From Desulfobacter curvatus DSM 3379 (GTDB taxonomy: Bacteria; Desulfobacterota; Desulfobacteria; Desulfobacterales; Desulfobacteraceae), in the NCBI RefSeq assembly GCF_000373985.1, contig NZ_KB893075.1, forward strand, positions 1 to 42,849: a DNA stretch of 42,849 bases. The letters run 5' to 3'. The notes under the pieces are model-generated. The model did no database searches, was not told the origin of the DNA, and was given only the letters and a program-made list of their open reading frames with translations. This document shows, piece after piece, positions 8,231 through 17,877 of the stretch (position 1 is the stretch's first letter; every line of letters begins with the position of its first letter). The position numbers and the translations under genes are program-made.

Positions 8231-9739
8231 ATGCCTCATGATTTTGAAAAGCCCAGAATTCTATTCGTAACGCCGGAAGTGTCTTATCTGCCGGAAAAAA
8301 TGAGTGCCATGGGCACTTCCCTGAAGGCGAGAGCCGGTAAGTTGGCGGACGATTCCGCCGCACTCATTCATTCCCTGTATAAACAAGGTGCAGATATCCA
8401 TGTGGCGCTTCCTGATTACCGCACCTTGTTCAATAATAATGAGAGTTCTTTGTTTCAACGACAGCTTAGCAGGACAAGAAACCACGACAAGGAAGCAAGG
8501 GTTCATCTGGCTGAAGATCAAATGTTTTTTTATAAAGAAAAGATATATTCCGATTTTGACCAGGAAAATATAAAAAGCTCACTGTCCTTCCAGCGAGAGG
8601 TGATCAACACGATTATCCCCCGCGTTCAACCGGACCTGATTCATTGCAATGATTGGATGACGGGGTTAATTCCTGCCATGGTAAAAAGACTTGGAATACC
8701 CTGCCTTTTCACTATTAATAATATTTATAACAATAAGGCCTTGTTGTCTTCCATCGAAGACAGGGGAATTGATACAGCGTATTTCTGGCAGGACCTTTTT
8801 TTTGAACGGCAGCCCTTGAATTATGAAGAAACCCGCGGCTCTAATCCGGTGGATTTTCTTGCCAGTGGTATCTTTGCAGCTCTTTTTGTTAATACGACCT
8901 GTCCTGAATTCCTAAAAGAAATGATTCAAGGGCAGCATCCGTTCGTTACTCCACCCATTCAACAGGAACTTTCAAACAAAGTCACTCAGGGATGCGCATC
9001 AGGGATCTTGAACTGCCCGGATGAATCATGCCTGCCAAAAAACGATACAGCCCTATTTAAAAATTATGATGAAAAAAACCATATCGACGGTAAAAAAACC
9101 AATAAAATTTTTCTCCAGGACAGTTTGGGATTGCCCAAAGATCCACTGAAGCCAATTTTATTCTTGCCGTCATGTATGGACAAGGTCCATAATAGCTCGT
9201 ATTTCATTTCAACGATAATGTATGAGCTTCTTGCCAGGGCCCGGCATCAGAATTTAGAAATTATTTTTACAGCCGGAGGAACGATTAGGGGACTGATAAA
9301 GGATACTATTCGGGATGTTGGTTTAACAAACAGGGTCGCTGTCAGTACACCGGAGAATTCACTTTTACGGGCGGCCTATGCTGCATCAGACTTTGTGTTG
9401 GTTCAATTTTCAGTGGAACCCGTCAGTTCTGAAGAAATTACCGGGCTTTTATATGGGAGTCTTCCTATTGTGCATAATAATAACGGCAATCATCAATCCG
9501 TCACTCCCCTGGACGTTGTGCATAACAGCGGGAACGGATTTTTATTCAATCAATCTGATGTAGGCAGCTTGATGAGAGCAATTGATAAGGCGATGATGTT
9601 TTACAGCTTACCACGGGACGTAAAGAACCCTCAAATATCCAGGATCATGAAACAAAGCCATGAAAGGTTTGATCATTCGGTGACAGTAGAACAGTATCTT
9701 TTATTGTATGAAAAAATGCTGAAGCGTCCCGTTTGTTAA
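8231..9739 (+). CDS. Divergent glycogen/starch synthase-like GT5 glycosyltransferase
   Basis: The 502-residue protein has the two-Rossmann layout of ADP-glucose glycogen synthase (GT-B fold). The start ILFVTPEVSYLPEKM, the stretch PDLIHCNDWMTGLIP (about 135-150) and the C-terminal EITGLLYGSLPIV align with GlgA by eye. Key GlgA motifs are altered. The ADP-glucose loop KTGGL reads RAGKL (34-38). The SRLTxQKG segment that carries the Arg/Lys pair reads PSCMDKVH. EPCGLTQ keeps the Glu (about 395) but continues PVSSEE. It is therefore either a synthase of changed specificity or an inactive or regulatory homologue. The neighbours (glycogen-binding domain protein upstream, phosphoglucomutase 55 bases downstream) keep it in carbohydrate storage. 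GGAGCG precedes the ATG. Confidence 0.75.
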   Translation: MPHDFEKPRILFVTPEVSYLPEKMSAMGTSLKARAGKLADDSAALIHSLYKQGADIHVALPDYRTLFNNNESSLFQRQLSRTRNHDKEARVHLAEDQMFFYKEKIYSDFDQENIKSSLSFQREVINTIIPRVQPDLIHCNDWMTGLIPAMVKRLGIPCLFTINNIYNNKALLSSIEDRGIDTAYFWQDLFFERQPLNYEETRGSNPVDFLASGIFAALFVNTTCPEFLKEMIQGQHPFVTPPIQQELSNKVTQGCASGILNCPDESCLPKNDTALFKNYDEKNHIDGKKTNKIFLQDSLGLPKDPLKPILFLPSCMDKVHNSSYFISTIMYELLARARHQNLEIIFTAGGTIRGLIKDTIRDVGLTNRVAVSTPENSLLRAAYAASDFVLVQFSVEPVSSEEITGLLYGSLPIVHNNNGNHQSVTPLDVVHNSGNGFLFNQSDVGSLMRAIDKAMMFYSLPRDVKNPQISRIMKQSHERFDHSVTVEQYLLLYEKMLKRPVC

Positions 9740-9794
9740 TCAATAAAAAAGAGGCTGTTCCCTAAATTTTTACCCTTCAGGAAAGAGAATATTA

Positions 9795-11393
9795 ATGGAA
9801 AATAGAAATAATAGTGAAAAAATAGTATCTTCTTATTATTCAACACAAATAACAGGAGACGTATCTTTCGGGACTTCCGGACATCGAGGCTCATCATTAG
9901 ACGGTACTTTCAATGAGAAACATATATTATCTATTTCTCAAGCGCTTTGTGATTATCGAAAAAAAAACAAAATCTCTGGGCCCCTGTTTTTAGGTTATGA
10001 TACTCACGCGCTTTCCTTCCCGGCTTTTAAAACCGCACTGGAAGTTTTTGCCGCAAACAATGTGGAGGTTTTCATCCACGGGAATTGTGAATATACGCCC
10101 ACCCCAGTCATTTCGTTTATGATTCTGGAGTTCAACCGGACTAATAAAAAGAGTCTTGCAGATGGCGTTATTATTACGCCGTCTCATAATCCGCCCGAAG
10201 ACGGCGGATTTAAATATAATCCGCCGCATGGGGGGCCTGCTGATATTGAAATAACAAATTTCATTGAAAAAAGAGCAAATCAGCTGATAAATTCTAAAAA
10301 TTTGGGGATTAAAAGAATTGCTTACAAGAAAGCCCTTTCAGCTTTGTCTACGTATGAAAGGGATTTTATCACCCCTTATGTAGAATCTTTATCCGATGTG
10401 ATAGACACAGAAACGATTCATCAATCAAAAATCAAAATTGGAATAGATCCGATGGGTGGTGCCGGTGTAAATTTTTGGGATCCTATTGCTGATAAATATG
10501 GATTTGATATTGATGTTGTCAATTCAACAGTTGATAAAACTTTTAGCTTCATGCCCCCGGATTATGATGGAAAAATAAGAATGGATTGCTCCTCACCCCA
10601 TGCGATGGCAAACCTAATCAAGCTTGCAGATAAATACGATATTGCATGGGGAAATGATCCGGATTTTGACAGACATGGAATTGTTTGCCCGGATGGCCTG
10701 ATGAATCCTAATCATTATTTATCCGTGGCCATTTGGTACCTGCTCCAAAACAGGCCGTTATGGGAAAATAACCTTAGCATAGGAAAAACCTTAGTCAGCA
10801 GCAGCATGATTGATAAAGTGGTTATGGGATTCAACAAGACGATTTTTGAAACGCCTGTTGGATTCAAATGGTTTGTTAACGGTTTGATGGAAGGAAAAAT
10901 TGCCTTTTGTGGTGAAGAGAGTGCCGGCGCAACTTTTTTAAGAAAAAACGGAGATGTTTGGACTACAGATAAAGATGGGTTTATCTTAACATTGCTTGCG
11001 GCTGAGATTCTGGCGAAAACCGGACAAACGCCATCCCAAATTTATAAAGACACATTGGTACCTGAATTTGGAAATCCTTACTATAAAAGGATAGATGGCC
11101 CTATAACCAATGAGCAAAAAACAATACTTTCACAAACATCTCCGGACTCAATAAAGGCTACATCATTGGCAGGTTTATCAATCGTTAACATTCAGACAAA
11201 AGCCACGGGGAATAATAGCCCCATAGGAGGTATAAAAGTCAATCTATCGGATGGGTCATGGTTTGCCATTAGGCCATCAGGTACTGAACCGAAAATGAAA
11301 CTCTATATTGAAAGCTTTGGAGGAGAAGATCTCTGGGAAAAAATTCATGATGAAGCCCTTAATCTAATATTCCGTATCCCCAAAGAAGGATAA
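9795..11393 (+). CDS. pgm: Alpha-D-glucose phosphate-specific phosphoglucomutase
   Basis: A 532-residue cytoplasmic enzyme interconverting glucose-1-phosphate and glucose-6-phosphate through a phosphoserine. The four family loops are all present: substrate-entry SFGTSGHRG (24-32), the active-site TPSHNP with Ser130, the metal-binding DPDFDRHG (about 287-294), the sugar-specificity loop GEESAG (about 373-378), and the phosphate-binding PSGTEPKMK (about 496-504). Length matches the bacterial Pgm type. It probably links the adjacent glycogen-synthase-like protein to central metabolism. AGGAAAGAG lies ahead of the ATG. The gene is somewhat AT-richer than the signalling genes around it. Confidence 0.95.
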   Translation: MENRNNSEKIVSSYYSTQITGDVSFGTSGHRGSSLDGTFNEKHILSISQALCDYRKKNKISGPLFLGYDTHALSFPAFKTALEVFAANNVEVFIHGNCEYTPTPVISFMILEFNRTNKKSLADGVIITPSHNPPEDGGFKYNPPHGGPADIEITNFIEKRANQLINSKNLGIKRIAYKKALSALSTYERDFITPYVESLSDVIDTETIHQSKIKIGIDPMGGAGVNFWDPIADKYGFDIDVVNSTVDKTFSFMPPDYDGKIRMDCSSPHAMANLIKLADKYDIAWGNDPDFDRHGIVCPDGLMNPNHYLSVAIWYLLQNRPLWENNLSIGKTLVSSSMIDKVVMGFNKTIFETPVGFKWFVNGLMEGKIAFCGEESAGATFLRKNGDVWTTDKDGFILTLLAAEILAKTGQTPSQIYKDTLVPEFGNPYYKRIDGPITNEQKTILSQTSPDSIKATSLAGLSIVNIQTKATGNNSPIGGIKVNLSDGSWFAIRPSGTEPKMKLYIESFGGEDLWEKIHDEALNLIFRIPKEG

Positions 11394-11432
11394 GAAAAGA
11401 AGGATAAGAAAACTGAAAATTAAGGAGATGCC

Positions 11433-11513
11433 ATGTCCAGAGATATTGTAATTATACTTTGCATAGGATTATTTGCAGCTTTGATTTTTATCGCTACAGA
11501 TTATCTCTTCTAA
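11433..11513 (+). CDS. 26-residue single-span membrane peptide
   Basis: Not a long ORF but well formed: TAAGGAGATGCC directly ahead of an ATG, then 26 codons and TAA. The product has a short polar start (MSRD), an unbroken hydrophobic helix (IVIILCIGLFAALIFIA, residues 5-21) and a short end (TDYLF). It sits 39 bases after phosphoglucomutase in the same direction. I do not recognise the family. Size and shape resemble small accessory subunits of membrane complexes (KdpF, CcoQ and the like), but no partner complex is encoded nearby. Confidence 0.6.
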   Translation: MSRDIVIILCIGLFAALIFIATDYLF

Positions 11514-11581
11514 ATTTGTCCGTGCCGGTTTTGTCCGCGGCCACCCGGTAAATTACCCATTGAAACCCAGATGGCGGTTGT

Positions 11582-13810
11582 TCAGGATAAAATTCTTCGA
11601 AGCATGTTTTTCAAATCATTTTTGGTATAGGGCTTTTGAAGGAAATGAGAGCCCTCTTCCACGACTCCGTTGGGGAAAAAAACATCTGTCGTATACCCCG
11701 ATACATAAAGGCATCTAATGCCGGGATGCTCACGAATCAGTTTATCGGCAAGTTCCAGGCCGTTCATTCCGGGCATAACGATATCCGTCATAAGCAACTG
11801 GATCTCCCCAGGGTGCTCAGCTGCAATACGCAAGGCTTCCCTGGGAGAATCCGTAGCCAATACCGTGTACCCCATCTGCTCCAGTGTCTCACGGCATAGA
11901 TTAAGAAGTGTTTCCTCATCCTCCACAAGAAGAATGGTTTCATTCCCTTTAGATGATACGTTCGTATCAGTATCGTGCACGACTGAAGGTATCACATCCC
12001 GGGACTCAGGCAGACGAACCGTAACGACGGTTCCTTTACCGGGCTCACTATGCACATGAATACTGCCGTTGTTCTGCTTAACGATACCATAGACAGTGGA
12101 CAGTCCCAGACCGGATCCCTTTGAATCTTCTTTGGTTGTGAAAAAAGGCTCGAAAATGTTGTCCAGCATGGATGGTTCCATGCCGCAGCCGTTGTCCCTG
12201 ACTGATAGCGTGACATAATCCCCCACAACAACATCCGAATGCTGGCGGCAGTACTTTTCATCCATAAAGACATGTCCGGTTGCAATGGAAATCTGACCGA
12301 TGCCAACAATGGCATCTCTGGCATTAATACACAGGTTTACCAATATCTGATCCAGTTGGCTTGGATCTATATTTACCATTCCGATATCTTCGCCCGGTAA
12401 AAATTGTAGATCAATATCCTCTCTGAGCAAACGCTTAAGCATATTGATCATATCCTGGATCTTCTTATTTAAATCCAAAATCTTAGGTGAAACCGTCTGC
12501 TGGCTGGCAAAAGTAAGAAGCTGCCCCGTCAGGCCTGCCGACCGGTTGGCAGCGGAACTGATGGCAACCAGCCTTTCATAATTCGGGTCCTTGGGCGTCA
12601 CAGTCTGCAGCATCATGTCGGAATACCCTAAAATGATGCTGAGCATGTTATTAAAATCATGGGCAACGCCCCCGGCAAGTCGGCCTACGGATTCAAGTTT
12701 CTGGGAATGAATCAGTTGCGCTTCTAACTTTTTCCTTTCCTCCTCGGCTTTTTTTTGCTGGGAAATATCCAGGGCCATCCCTTCGATGTACTCAAGTTTG
12801 CCGTTATCATCCCGGACAGACCTGGAGTAGAATGACAGCCAGACTGTTCCCCCGTCTGCAGTTCGAAACTCGGTGTGAAAATTTGTCACCTCTTTTTGCG
12901 TTTTTATCTGCCGGATGAATTCTTCTCTACGGCCAGGGGACACATAAAGCTGTTCTCCGATATTCGAGATGGACTGAATTAAGTCCTGGGGGGATTTGTA
13001 GCCAAGCATTCGTGCCATAGCAGGATTGACATTAATGAAATGGCCGTCGGGAGTGGACTGGAATATACCCTCCACCGCATTTTCAAAAATAGTTCGATAT
13101 TTTTTTTCTGCAGTTTTAATTTCCATCACCTGCATATTCAGCGTATCGCGCATATCCCCAAGAATACCAATCAAAGATTGAAACTCACGATATGGAATTT
13201 CGTGTTCAGGCATAATATCTTTTCCCAGTGCATACGCATCGGATATGGCGTTAAGGCGCCGAAAAAGATTTTTTAAAACAGCTCTGAAAAACAATCCCGT
13301 TACCAGGGTCAGAGCAAAAATAATTATGGCAAGTATACCAAGGCCCGATAAAAGAATCTTATGATTACGGTGGATCAACCCTTGTGTGGTAAAGGCCACA
13401 TCAATATGTCCCACAAGCCGGCCTCCATGGAAGATATCACTCGATTTACCGATAACCGGTGCGTTTCGATTCCGAAAATAATTAAAAAACGAAGTATTCA
13501 GATTATCCCGGATTTCAAGATATTCAAACAGCTCATTATCGGTATATGCCTGGGCAATTTTTTGTATATTTTCACGGTCCATATTCCATAAAGGAATTTC
13601 AAGAACATCATCTATTGATGAAATAAACTCATCCGCTTTTTCCTCCAGTTGCCGGTATTCACTCTTTGACACGGCAACATACAAAATACCGGCAACGGTC
13701 AATGCAACCACAGTCACAGTTAACGTTAAAAGTAGAGTCAGCGTACCGGCAAGGGATCGTTGTTTCAACGCATCCTTTAAAGCGGGGGTCTTCCTGATCT
13801 GATCTGCCAT
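11582..13810 (-). CDS. Membrane hybrid sensor histidine kinase (TM-sensor-TM, PAS, HisKA, HATPase, REC)
   Basis: 742 residues. Two transmembrane helices (about 18-47 and 152-178) enclose a small periplasmic sensor region of about 100 residues. A linker and a PAS domain follow (about 240-355), then a HisKA dimerisation domain with the phospho-accepting His near 384 in GGVAHDFNNML. The HATPase domain (about 490-615) has DNGCGM and GSGLGLSTVYGI, and a C-terminal receiver (about 630-740) has the phospho-acceptor Asp near 675 in MTDIVMPGMNG. The kinase and its built-in receiver suggest a phosphorelay whose final output lies elsewhere. It is the last gene of the leftward signalling block and converges on the phosphoglucomutase operon. 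AGGAAC precedes the start. Confidence 0.93.
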   Translation of the reverse strand: MADQIRKTPALKDALKQRSLAGTLTLLLTLTVTVVALTVAGILYVAVSKSEYRQLEEKADEFISSIDDVLEIPLWNMDRENIQKIAQAYTDNELFEYLEIRDNLNTSFFNYFRNRNAPVIGKSSDIFHGGRLVGHIDVAFTTQGLIHRNHKILLSGLGILAIIIFALTLVTGLFFRAVLKNLFRRLNAISDAYALGKDIMPEHEIPYREFQSLIGILGDMRDTLNMQVMEIKTAEKKYRTIFENAVEGIFQSTPDGHFINVNPAMARMLGYKSPQDLIQSISNIGEQLYVSPGRREEFIRQIKTQKEVTNFHTEFRTADGGTVWLSFYSRSVRDDNGKLEYIEGMALDISQQKKAEEERKKLEAQLIHSQKLESVGRLAGGVAHDFNNMLSIILGYSDMMLQTVTPKDPNYERLVAISSAANRSAGLTGQLLTFASQQTVSPKILDLNKKIQDMINMLKRLLREDIDLQFLPGEDIGMVNIDPSQLDQILVNLCINARDAIVGIGQISIATGHVFMDEKYCRQHSDVVVGDYVTLSVRDNGCGMEPSMLDNIFEPFFTTKEDSKGSGLGLSTVYGIVKQNNGSIHVHSEPGKGTVVTVRLPESRDVIPSVVHDTDTNVSSKGNETILLVEDEETLLNLCRETLEQMGYTVLATDSPREALRIAAEHPGEIQLLMTDIVMPGMNGLELADKLIREHPGIRCLYVSGYTTDVFFPNGVVEEGSHFLQKPYTKNDLKNMLRRILS

Positions 13811-13834
13811 ATGTTCCTGCCCCTTTATATGTCT

Positions 13835-13933
13835 TCAATTGGATAGAGTGTACTTGTTTAAGAACTGCGCTATTTCACCGGAGTCTTTCATTTGTTTGAG
13901 TTCTTGGTCAAATAACGCCCGAAAACTAATCAT
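13835..13933 (-). pseudogene. C-terminal remnant of a family-3 solute-binding protein (or coupled 32-residue ORF)
   Basis: In the 115-base space between the two hybrid kinases a 32-codon ORF starts with an ATG that overlaps the stop of the upstream kinase by 8 bases. Its sequence, RALFDQELKQMKDSGEIAQF then LNKY, matches the last helix of periplasmic amino-acid-type binding proteins (SBP family 3), where a Gly-Glu pair followed by a KY end is usual. No signal peptide or rest of the domain remains. The simplest reading is the stump of a sensor binding-protein gene that once preceded the kinase at 13810. The ATG/stop overlap means it could still be translated. Confidence 0.5.
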
Positions 13934-16900
13934 TGATGAGTTGTTCCGGGTAACAGGCCATCAGATCTTTCAGCGTAGACAGGGCTTCTGAAAAATCAAA
14001 ATTTTCAATCTGATGCTTTAAGGGATCGATATCTTCACTCTTAATGATGGTCATCAGATCCGGATGTACTTTTTCCCAGATTTTATAAGCCCTCATATCG
14101 TTCTGCTTTAAAAATTCAACGAGTTGACCCACCATTGATTTAAGTTCTACCGGATTAACGGTATCCTGTTCAATGGCAGGGGGTTTGTTCATCCCCTGAA
14201 TTTCTCGGCAAACTGCGGAGATCTCCTTTTTTAAATCACCAAAGGCCTCATTGAGTTCCTGATCTCCTGCACCATTGCGCACAAGATTTTCATACGATGC
14301 TGCAATCTCCTGTAATTCATGCATTCCAAGCGTTCCTGCCGATCCTTTGATAGAATGGGCCATACGCCGCACTAACTCCATATCCTTATTCTGGAGTGCG
14401 ATTTCAAAACGTGCCGGCAGATCAGCCTGCTGCTCTAAAAATTTGTCCAACATCTTTTGATAAATTTCTATTTTTTTCACATAGTTTAAGCCGGTTTTTT
14501 GATCAATGTGACTGTAGACACCATCGTTCTTACCCCGGCATAACGACTCAATCGCGTCACCATCATTGAGCCCCTCAATACCATCACGGCCAGGTATCCA
14601 TCGAGCCAGGATAGCATGCAATTGCTCGGGCTCAAAGGGCTTTGCAACAAAGCCGTTCATTCCGGCCTCAAGACAACGTTTGCGGTCCTCCTCAAATGCA
14701 TTGGCGGTTAATGCCACAATGGGAACATGTCTGCCATTCGGCGTTTCTCTTATTTTCCGGGAGGCTTCCAAACCATCCATGACCGGCATTTGCATGTCCA
14801 TGAGAATCAGGTCATATTGATTTGACTCCACTTTCCTGCAGGCCACACGGCCGTTAAAGGCCGTATCCACAGACAATCCAAATTGTTCCAGAATACTTTT
14901 AGCCACTTCCTGGTTGATCTCATTGTCTTCCACCAGAAGAACACGGGCATTTTCGCGAAGTTTTATCAACGCTTCACAGACATCGGACTTGATATCTGTG
15001 CTGTCGCCAATTTTAAATACGGCGGTAAACCAGAAGGTGCTGCCCTTTCCAAGTTCGCTGTCAACGCCGGCATCCCCGCCCATCATACGCGCCAGTTGCC
15101 TGGAGATGGCCAGTCCCAACCCCGTACCACCATGTTTACGGGTTGTCAGGGAATCTGCCTGTACAAATGAATCAAACACGCAAGCTTTCTGGTCATCACT
15201 GATACCGATACCGGTATCCTTAACCTCAAAACGCAACTTAACGTCATGGGCACGCTTTTGGAAAACAATCGCATTCAAAGTAATCCGGCCCTTTTCGGTA
15301 AACTTCACGGCATTGCCAAGATAGTTGACCAGTATCTGTCGAAGGCGTAAGGGGTCACCGATGACAGGCAGCGTATTCAGTGCAGGATCATTGTTTACAA
15401 TTAACTGTAGTCCTTTATGGAAAATCGGTTCCTGTATCATGCTGCAGACATTATCAATGATGGCGGATGTTAAAAAAGTGGTCTCTTCCAATATTAAAGC
15501 CTCCTCTTCAATTTTCGACAAATCAAGTATGTCATTAATGATATCCAGCAGATGTTTACCGGATCGAATGATCTTAAAGACCATCTCTTGCGGCTCCTCA
15601 TCCTTGATATGCCCGCGGATCAGATGGGCAAACCCGATAATGGCATTCATCGGGGTCCTGATTTCATGGCTCATATTGGCAAGGAACGTACTCTTGGCCT
15701 GATTGGCGGCTTCGGCCTGCTGTTTGGCGGTCTCAAGCTCAACAGTCCTCGATTTCACCAGTTCTTCAAGATGCTGACGGTGATCGCTCAACTCTTGTTC
15801 GATCCGTTTCTTCTCGGTGATGTCCTCTTTAATCGCCACAAAATGGGTTACCGTGCCGTCCTTATCACGCAAGGGAGTAATGACTGCAGATTCGAAGTAT
15901 TTTTCACCGTTTTTATGTAAATTTATAAATTCTCCGCTCCACGATTTTCCTTTCCCCAGGGCATCCCACAGCTGTACATATGTTTCCCGGGGTGTTTCTC
16001 CTGATTTAAGAATACGCGGGGTTTTTCCAATCACATCATCTCTGGAATAGCCGGTCATTTCCGTGAAACGCTGATTGACGTAATCTATAGTGCTGTTCCT
16101 GTCAGTGATGACAACGGCATTGGCACTTTGTTCCACGGCCAGGGAAAATTTGCGCAAATGCTCTTCATTCCGGGTCCTTGCCGTAATATCGTGGGCAATC
16201 CCCAGAATACCGATGGTCTCATTCTTATCATTCTTCAAAGGGGTTTTGATGGTTTCCAAGAGTTCCATATGGCCATCAGAGGGAAATGTTACCCACTCTT
16301 CGTTCATGGTGGCCTTCCCTGCCTCCACAGCACCCCTGTCCCTTTGCCTGAAAGCATCCGCAATCTCTTTATCAAAGAAATCATAGTCGGTTTTGCCCAC
16401 AATCTCCCCTACTTTTGCCCCTAACATGGCTTCAAAGCGACGATTGCAGAAAAGAAACACGCCGTTATTGTCTTTGAGCCACACAAGATCCGGAATGGCT
16501 TCTAAAAGGGTTTTGAATTGCCGCCGCTGCTCTTCAAGCCAGAAGGCGATCTGCTTTTTCTCCGTAATATCCCTTGCAATCTTTGATGCCGCCCAAACAA
16601 CACCGTACTTATCATATATAGGAGAAATTGTAACAGATACATCAATGACGGTACCATCTTTGCGCACCCTCCGGGTTTCAAAGTGTTCGATATTGATGCC
16701 CTGTCTTATTTTTTCAAGAATTTTTTGTTCCTGAACCCATAAATCGTGGGGAAACAGTTGCTTGATGGGCCGTCCGATGATTTCATCCGCCTTATATCCG
16801 AAGATCTTTTCCGCCCCCCGGTTCCAGCTGAGGACCGTACCGTATACGGTTTTAGAAATAATGGCATCATCTGACGAGTTCACGATGGCTTCAAACTCCT

Positions 16901-17843
16901 TTAGCCGGCTTTCCATCTGCTTACGTTGGGTGATGTCTGTCCAGGAGATATGGATAAATGTCCTGTCTTCAAAACGTATGGGCGTCAATGTCACTTCGGC
17001 AAAAATATGGGTGCCGTCTTTTTTAAGATACTCCCATTCAAAGCGATGACTTCCCTGTGTCAAGGCGATCTTATGGACCGCCTTGACTTTCTCTATAGAT
17101 AGTTCTCCATCCGGCTGATATTTAGGGGAGATATCTTCGGGAGAGATTCCGTGCAACGCCTCGGGCTCGTCATACCCTAAAAGCTCCAGAGCCGCCTGGT
17201 TGGCATCAATATACCGTTCATTTTCCATCAGAAACACCGGAGATCGGGATTCGTTAAATATCTTGCGAAACCGTACCTCGCTTTGCCGCAAATCGTATTC
17301 CGCCTTTTTATGCCCGGTGATGTCGATTCCAACACCGTCCCAAACGATGCGTCCTTCAGCCTCCTTGACCGGATGGGTGTTAAACTGCATCCATAATACC
17401 CGGTCATTATCCAGATCAAACTTAAATTCTTCCGTGATTATGGACATATTTTCGGCACTGTCTGCCATGACCATACGAAAAATGGCTTCAGAATTTTTAT
17501 CCATGCGTGACAGCACCAATGACGGATCCTTGATGATCTGTTCGGGTGAACAATCAAACAGCTTTTGCACCCCCTGGCTGATGTAGGAAAACGCTCTTGT
17601 GCCATCTGGAAATATGGTAAAACGAAAAACAAACCCCCCCGGTATATTATTGCTCAGCGAGTCAAAACGCTGATCTGCAATTCTTTGCGCATGCTCTATT
17701 TCCATTCCCTTGATTTTTTTTTGCTGATACAAATTCTGAAACAAGACGAAACAAATAATAGTAATCCCGGCACAAATGGTAAAGCCTTCCCCAAGCAACA
17801 GCACAATCAGCAAACATGTAAGAGATAAAATATATTTAAGCAT
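13926..17843 (-). CDS. Multi-PAS hybrid histidine kinase with receiver and Hpt domain
   Basis: 1305 residues. A hydrophobic N-terminal hairpin (about 4-37, with almost no periplasmic loop) anchors it. Five PAS domains follow in series (about 50-175, 185-305, 310-430, 440-555, 560-680), several with typical PAC endings (DITEKKR, DITQRKQ). A short coiled coil leads to HisKA with the His near 726 in NMSHEIRTPMN. Next come HATPase (about 830-950, GTGLGLAISRQLA), a receiver (about 975-1095, Asp1016 in LMDMQMPVMDG) and an Hpt domain with His1163 in AHSIKGSAGTLG. This is a complete BarA/ArcB-type phosphorelay minus the final response regulator. The HD-GYP response regulator encoded 34 bases upstream in the same operon is the natural partner. 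AAGGAT precedes the ATG. Confidence 0.94.
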   Translation of the reverse strand: MLKYILSLTCLLIVLLLGEGFTICAGITIICFVLFQNLYQQKKIKGMEIEHAQRIADQRFDSLSNNIPGGFVFRFTIFPDGTRAFSYISQGVQKLFDCSPEQIIKDPSLVLSRMDKNSEAIFRMVMADSAENMSIITEEFKFDLDNDRVLWMQFNTHPVKEAEGRIVWDGVGIDITGHKKAEYDLRQSEVRFRKIFNESRSPVFLMENERYIDANQAALELLGYDEPEALHGISPEDISPKYQPDGELSIEKVKAVHKIALTQGSHRFEWEYLKKDGTHIFAEVTLTPIRFEDRTFIHISWTDITQRKQMESRLKEFEAIVNSSDDAIISKTVYGTVLSWNRGAEKIFGYKADEIIGRPIKQLFPHDLWVQEQKILEKIRQGINIEHFETRRVRKDGTVIDVSVTISPIYDKYGVVWAASKIARDITEKKQIAFWLEEQRRQFKTLLEAIPDLVWLKDNNGVFLFCNRRFEAMLGAKVGEIVGKTDYDFFDKEIADAFRQRDRGAVEAGKATMNEEWVTFPSDGHMELLETIKTPLKNDKNETIGILGIAHDITARTRNEEHLRKFSLAVEQSANAVVITDRNSTIDYVNQRFTEMTGYSRDDVIGKTPRILKSGETPRETYVQLWDALGKGKSWSGEFINLHKNGEKYFESAVITPLRDKDGTVTHFVAIKEDITEKKRIEQELSDHRQHLEELVKSRTVELETAKQQAEAANQAKSTFLANMSHEIRTPMNAIIGFAHLIRGHIKDEEPQEMVFKIIRSGKHLLDIINDILDLSKIEEEALILEETTFLTSAIIDNVCSMIQEPIFHKGLQLIVNNDPALNTLPVIGDPLRLRQILVNYLGNAVKFTEKGRITLNAIVFQKRAHDVKLRFEVKDTGIGISDDQKACVFDSFVQADSLTTRKHGGTGLGLAISRQLARMMGGDAGVDSELGKGSTFWFTAVFKIGDSTDIKSDVCEALIKLRENARVLLVEDNEINQEVAKSILEQFGLSVDTAFNGRVACRKVESNQYDLILMDMQMPVMDGLEASRKIRETPNGRHVPIVALTANAFEEDRKRCLEAGMNGFVAKPFEPEQLHAILARWIPGRDGIEGLNDGDAIESLCRGKNDGVYSHIDQKTGLNYVKKIEIYQKMLDKFLEQQADLPARFEIALQNKDMELVRRMAHSIKGSAGTLGMHELQEIAASYENLVRNGAGDQELNEAFGDLKKEISAVCREIQGMNKPPAIEQDTVNPVELKSMVGQLVEFLKQNDMRAYKIWEKVHPDLMTIIKSEDIDPLKHQIENFDFSEALSTLKDLMACYPEQLIND

Positions 17844-17877
17844 GTTAACGCTATCCTTGTGATGGAATTAATGGCTG

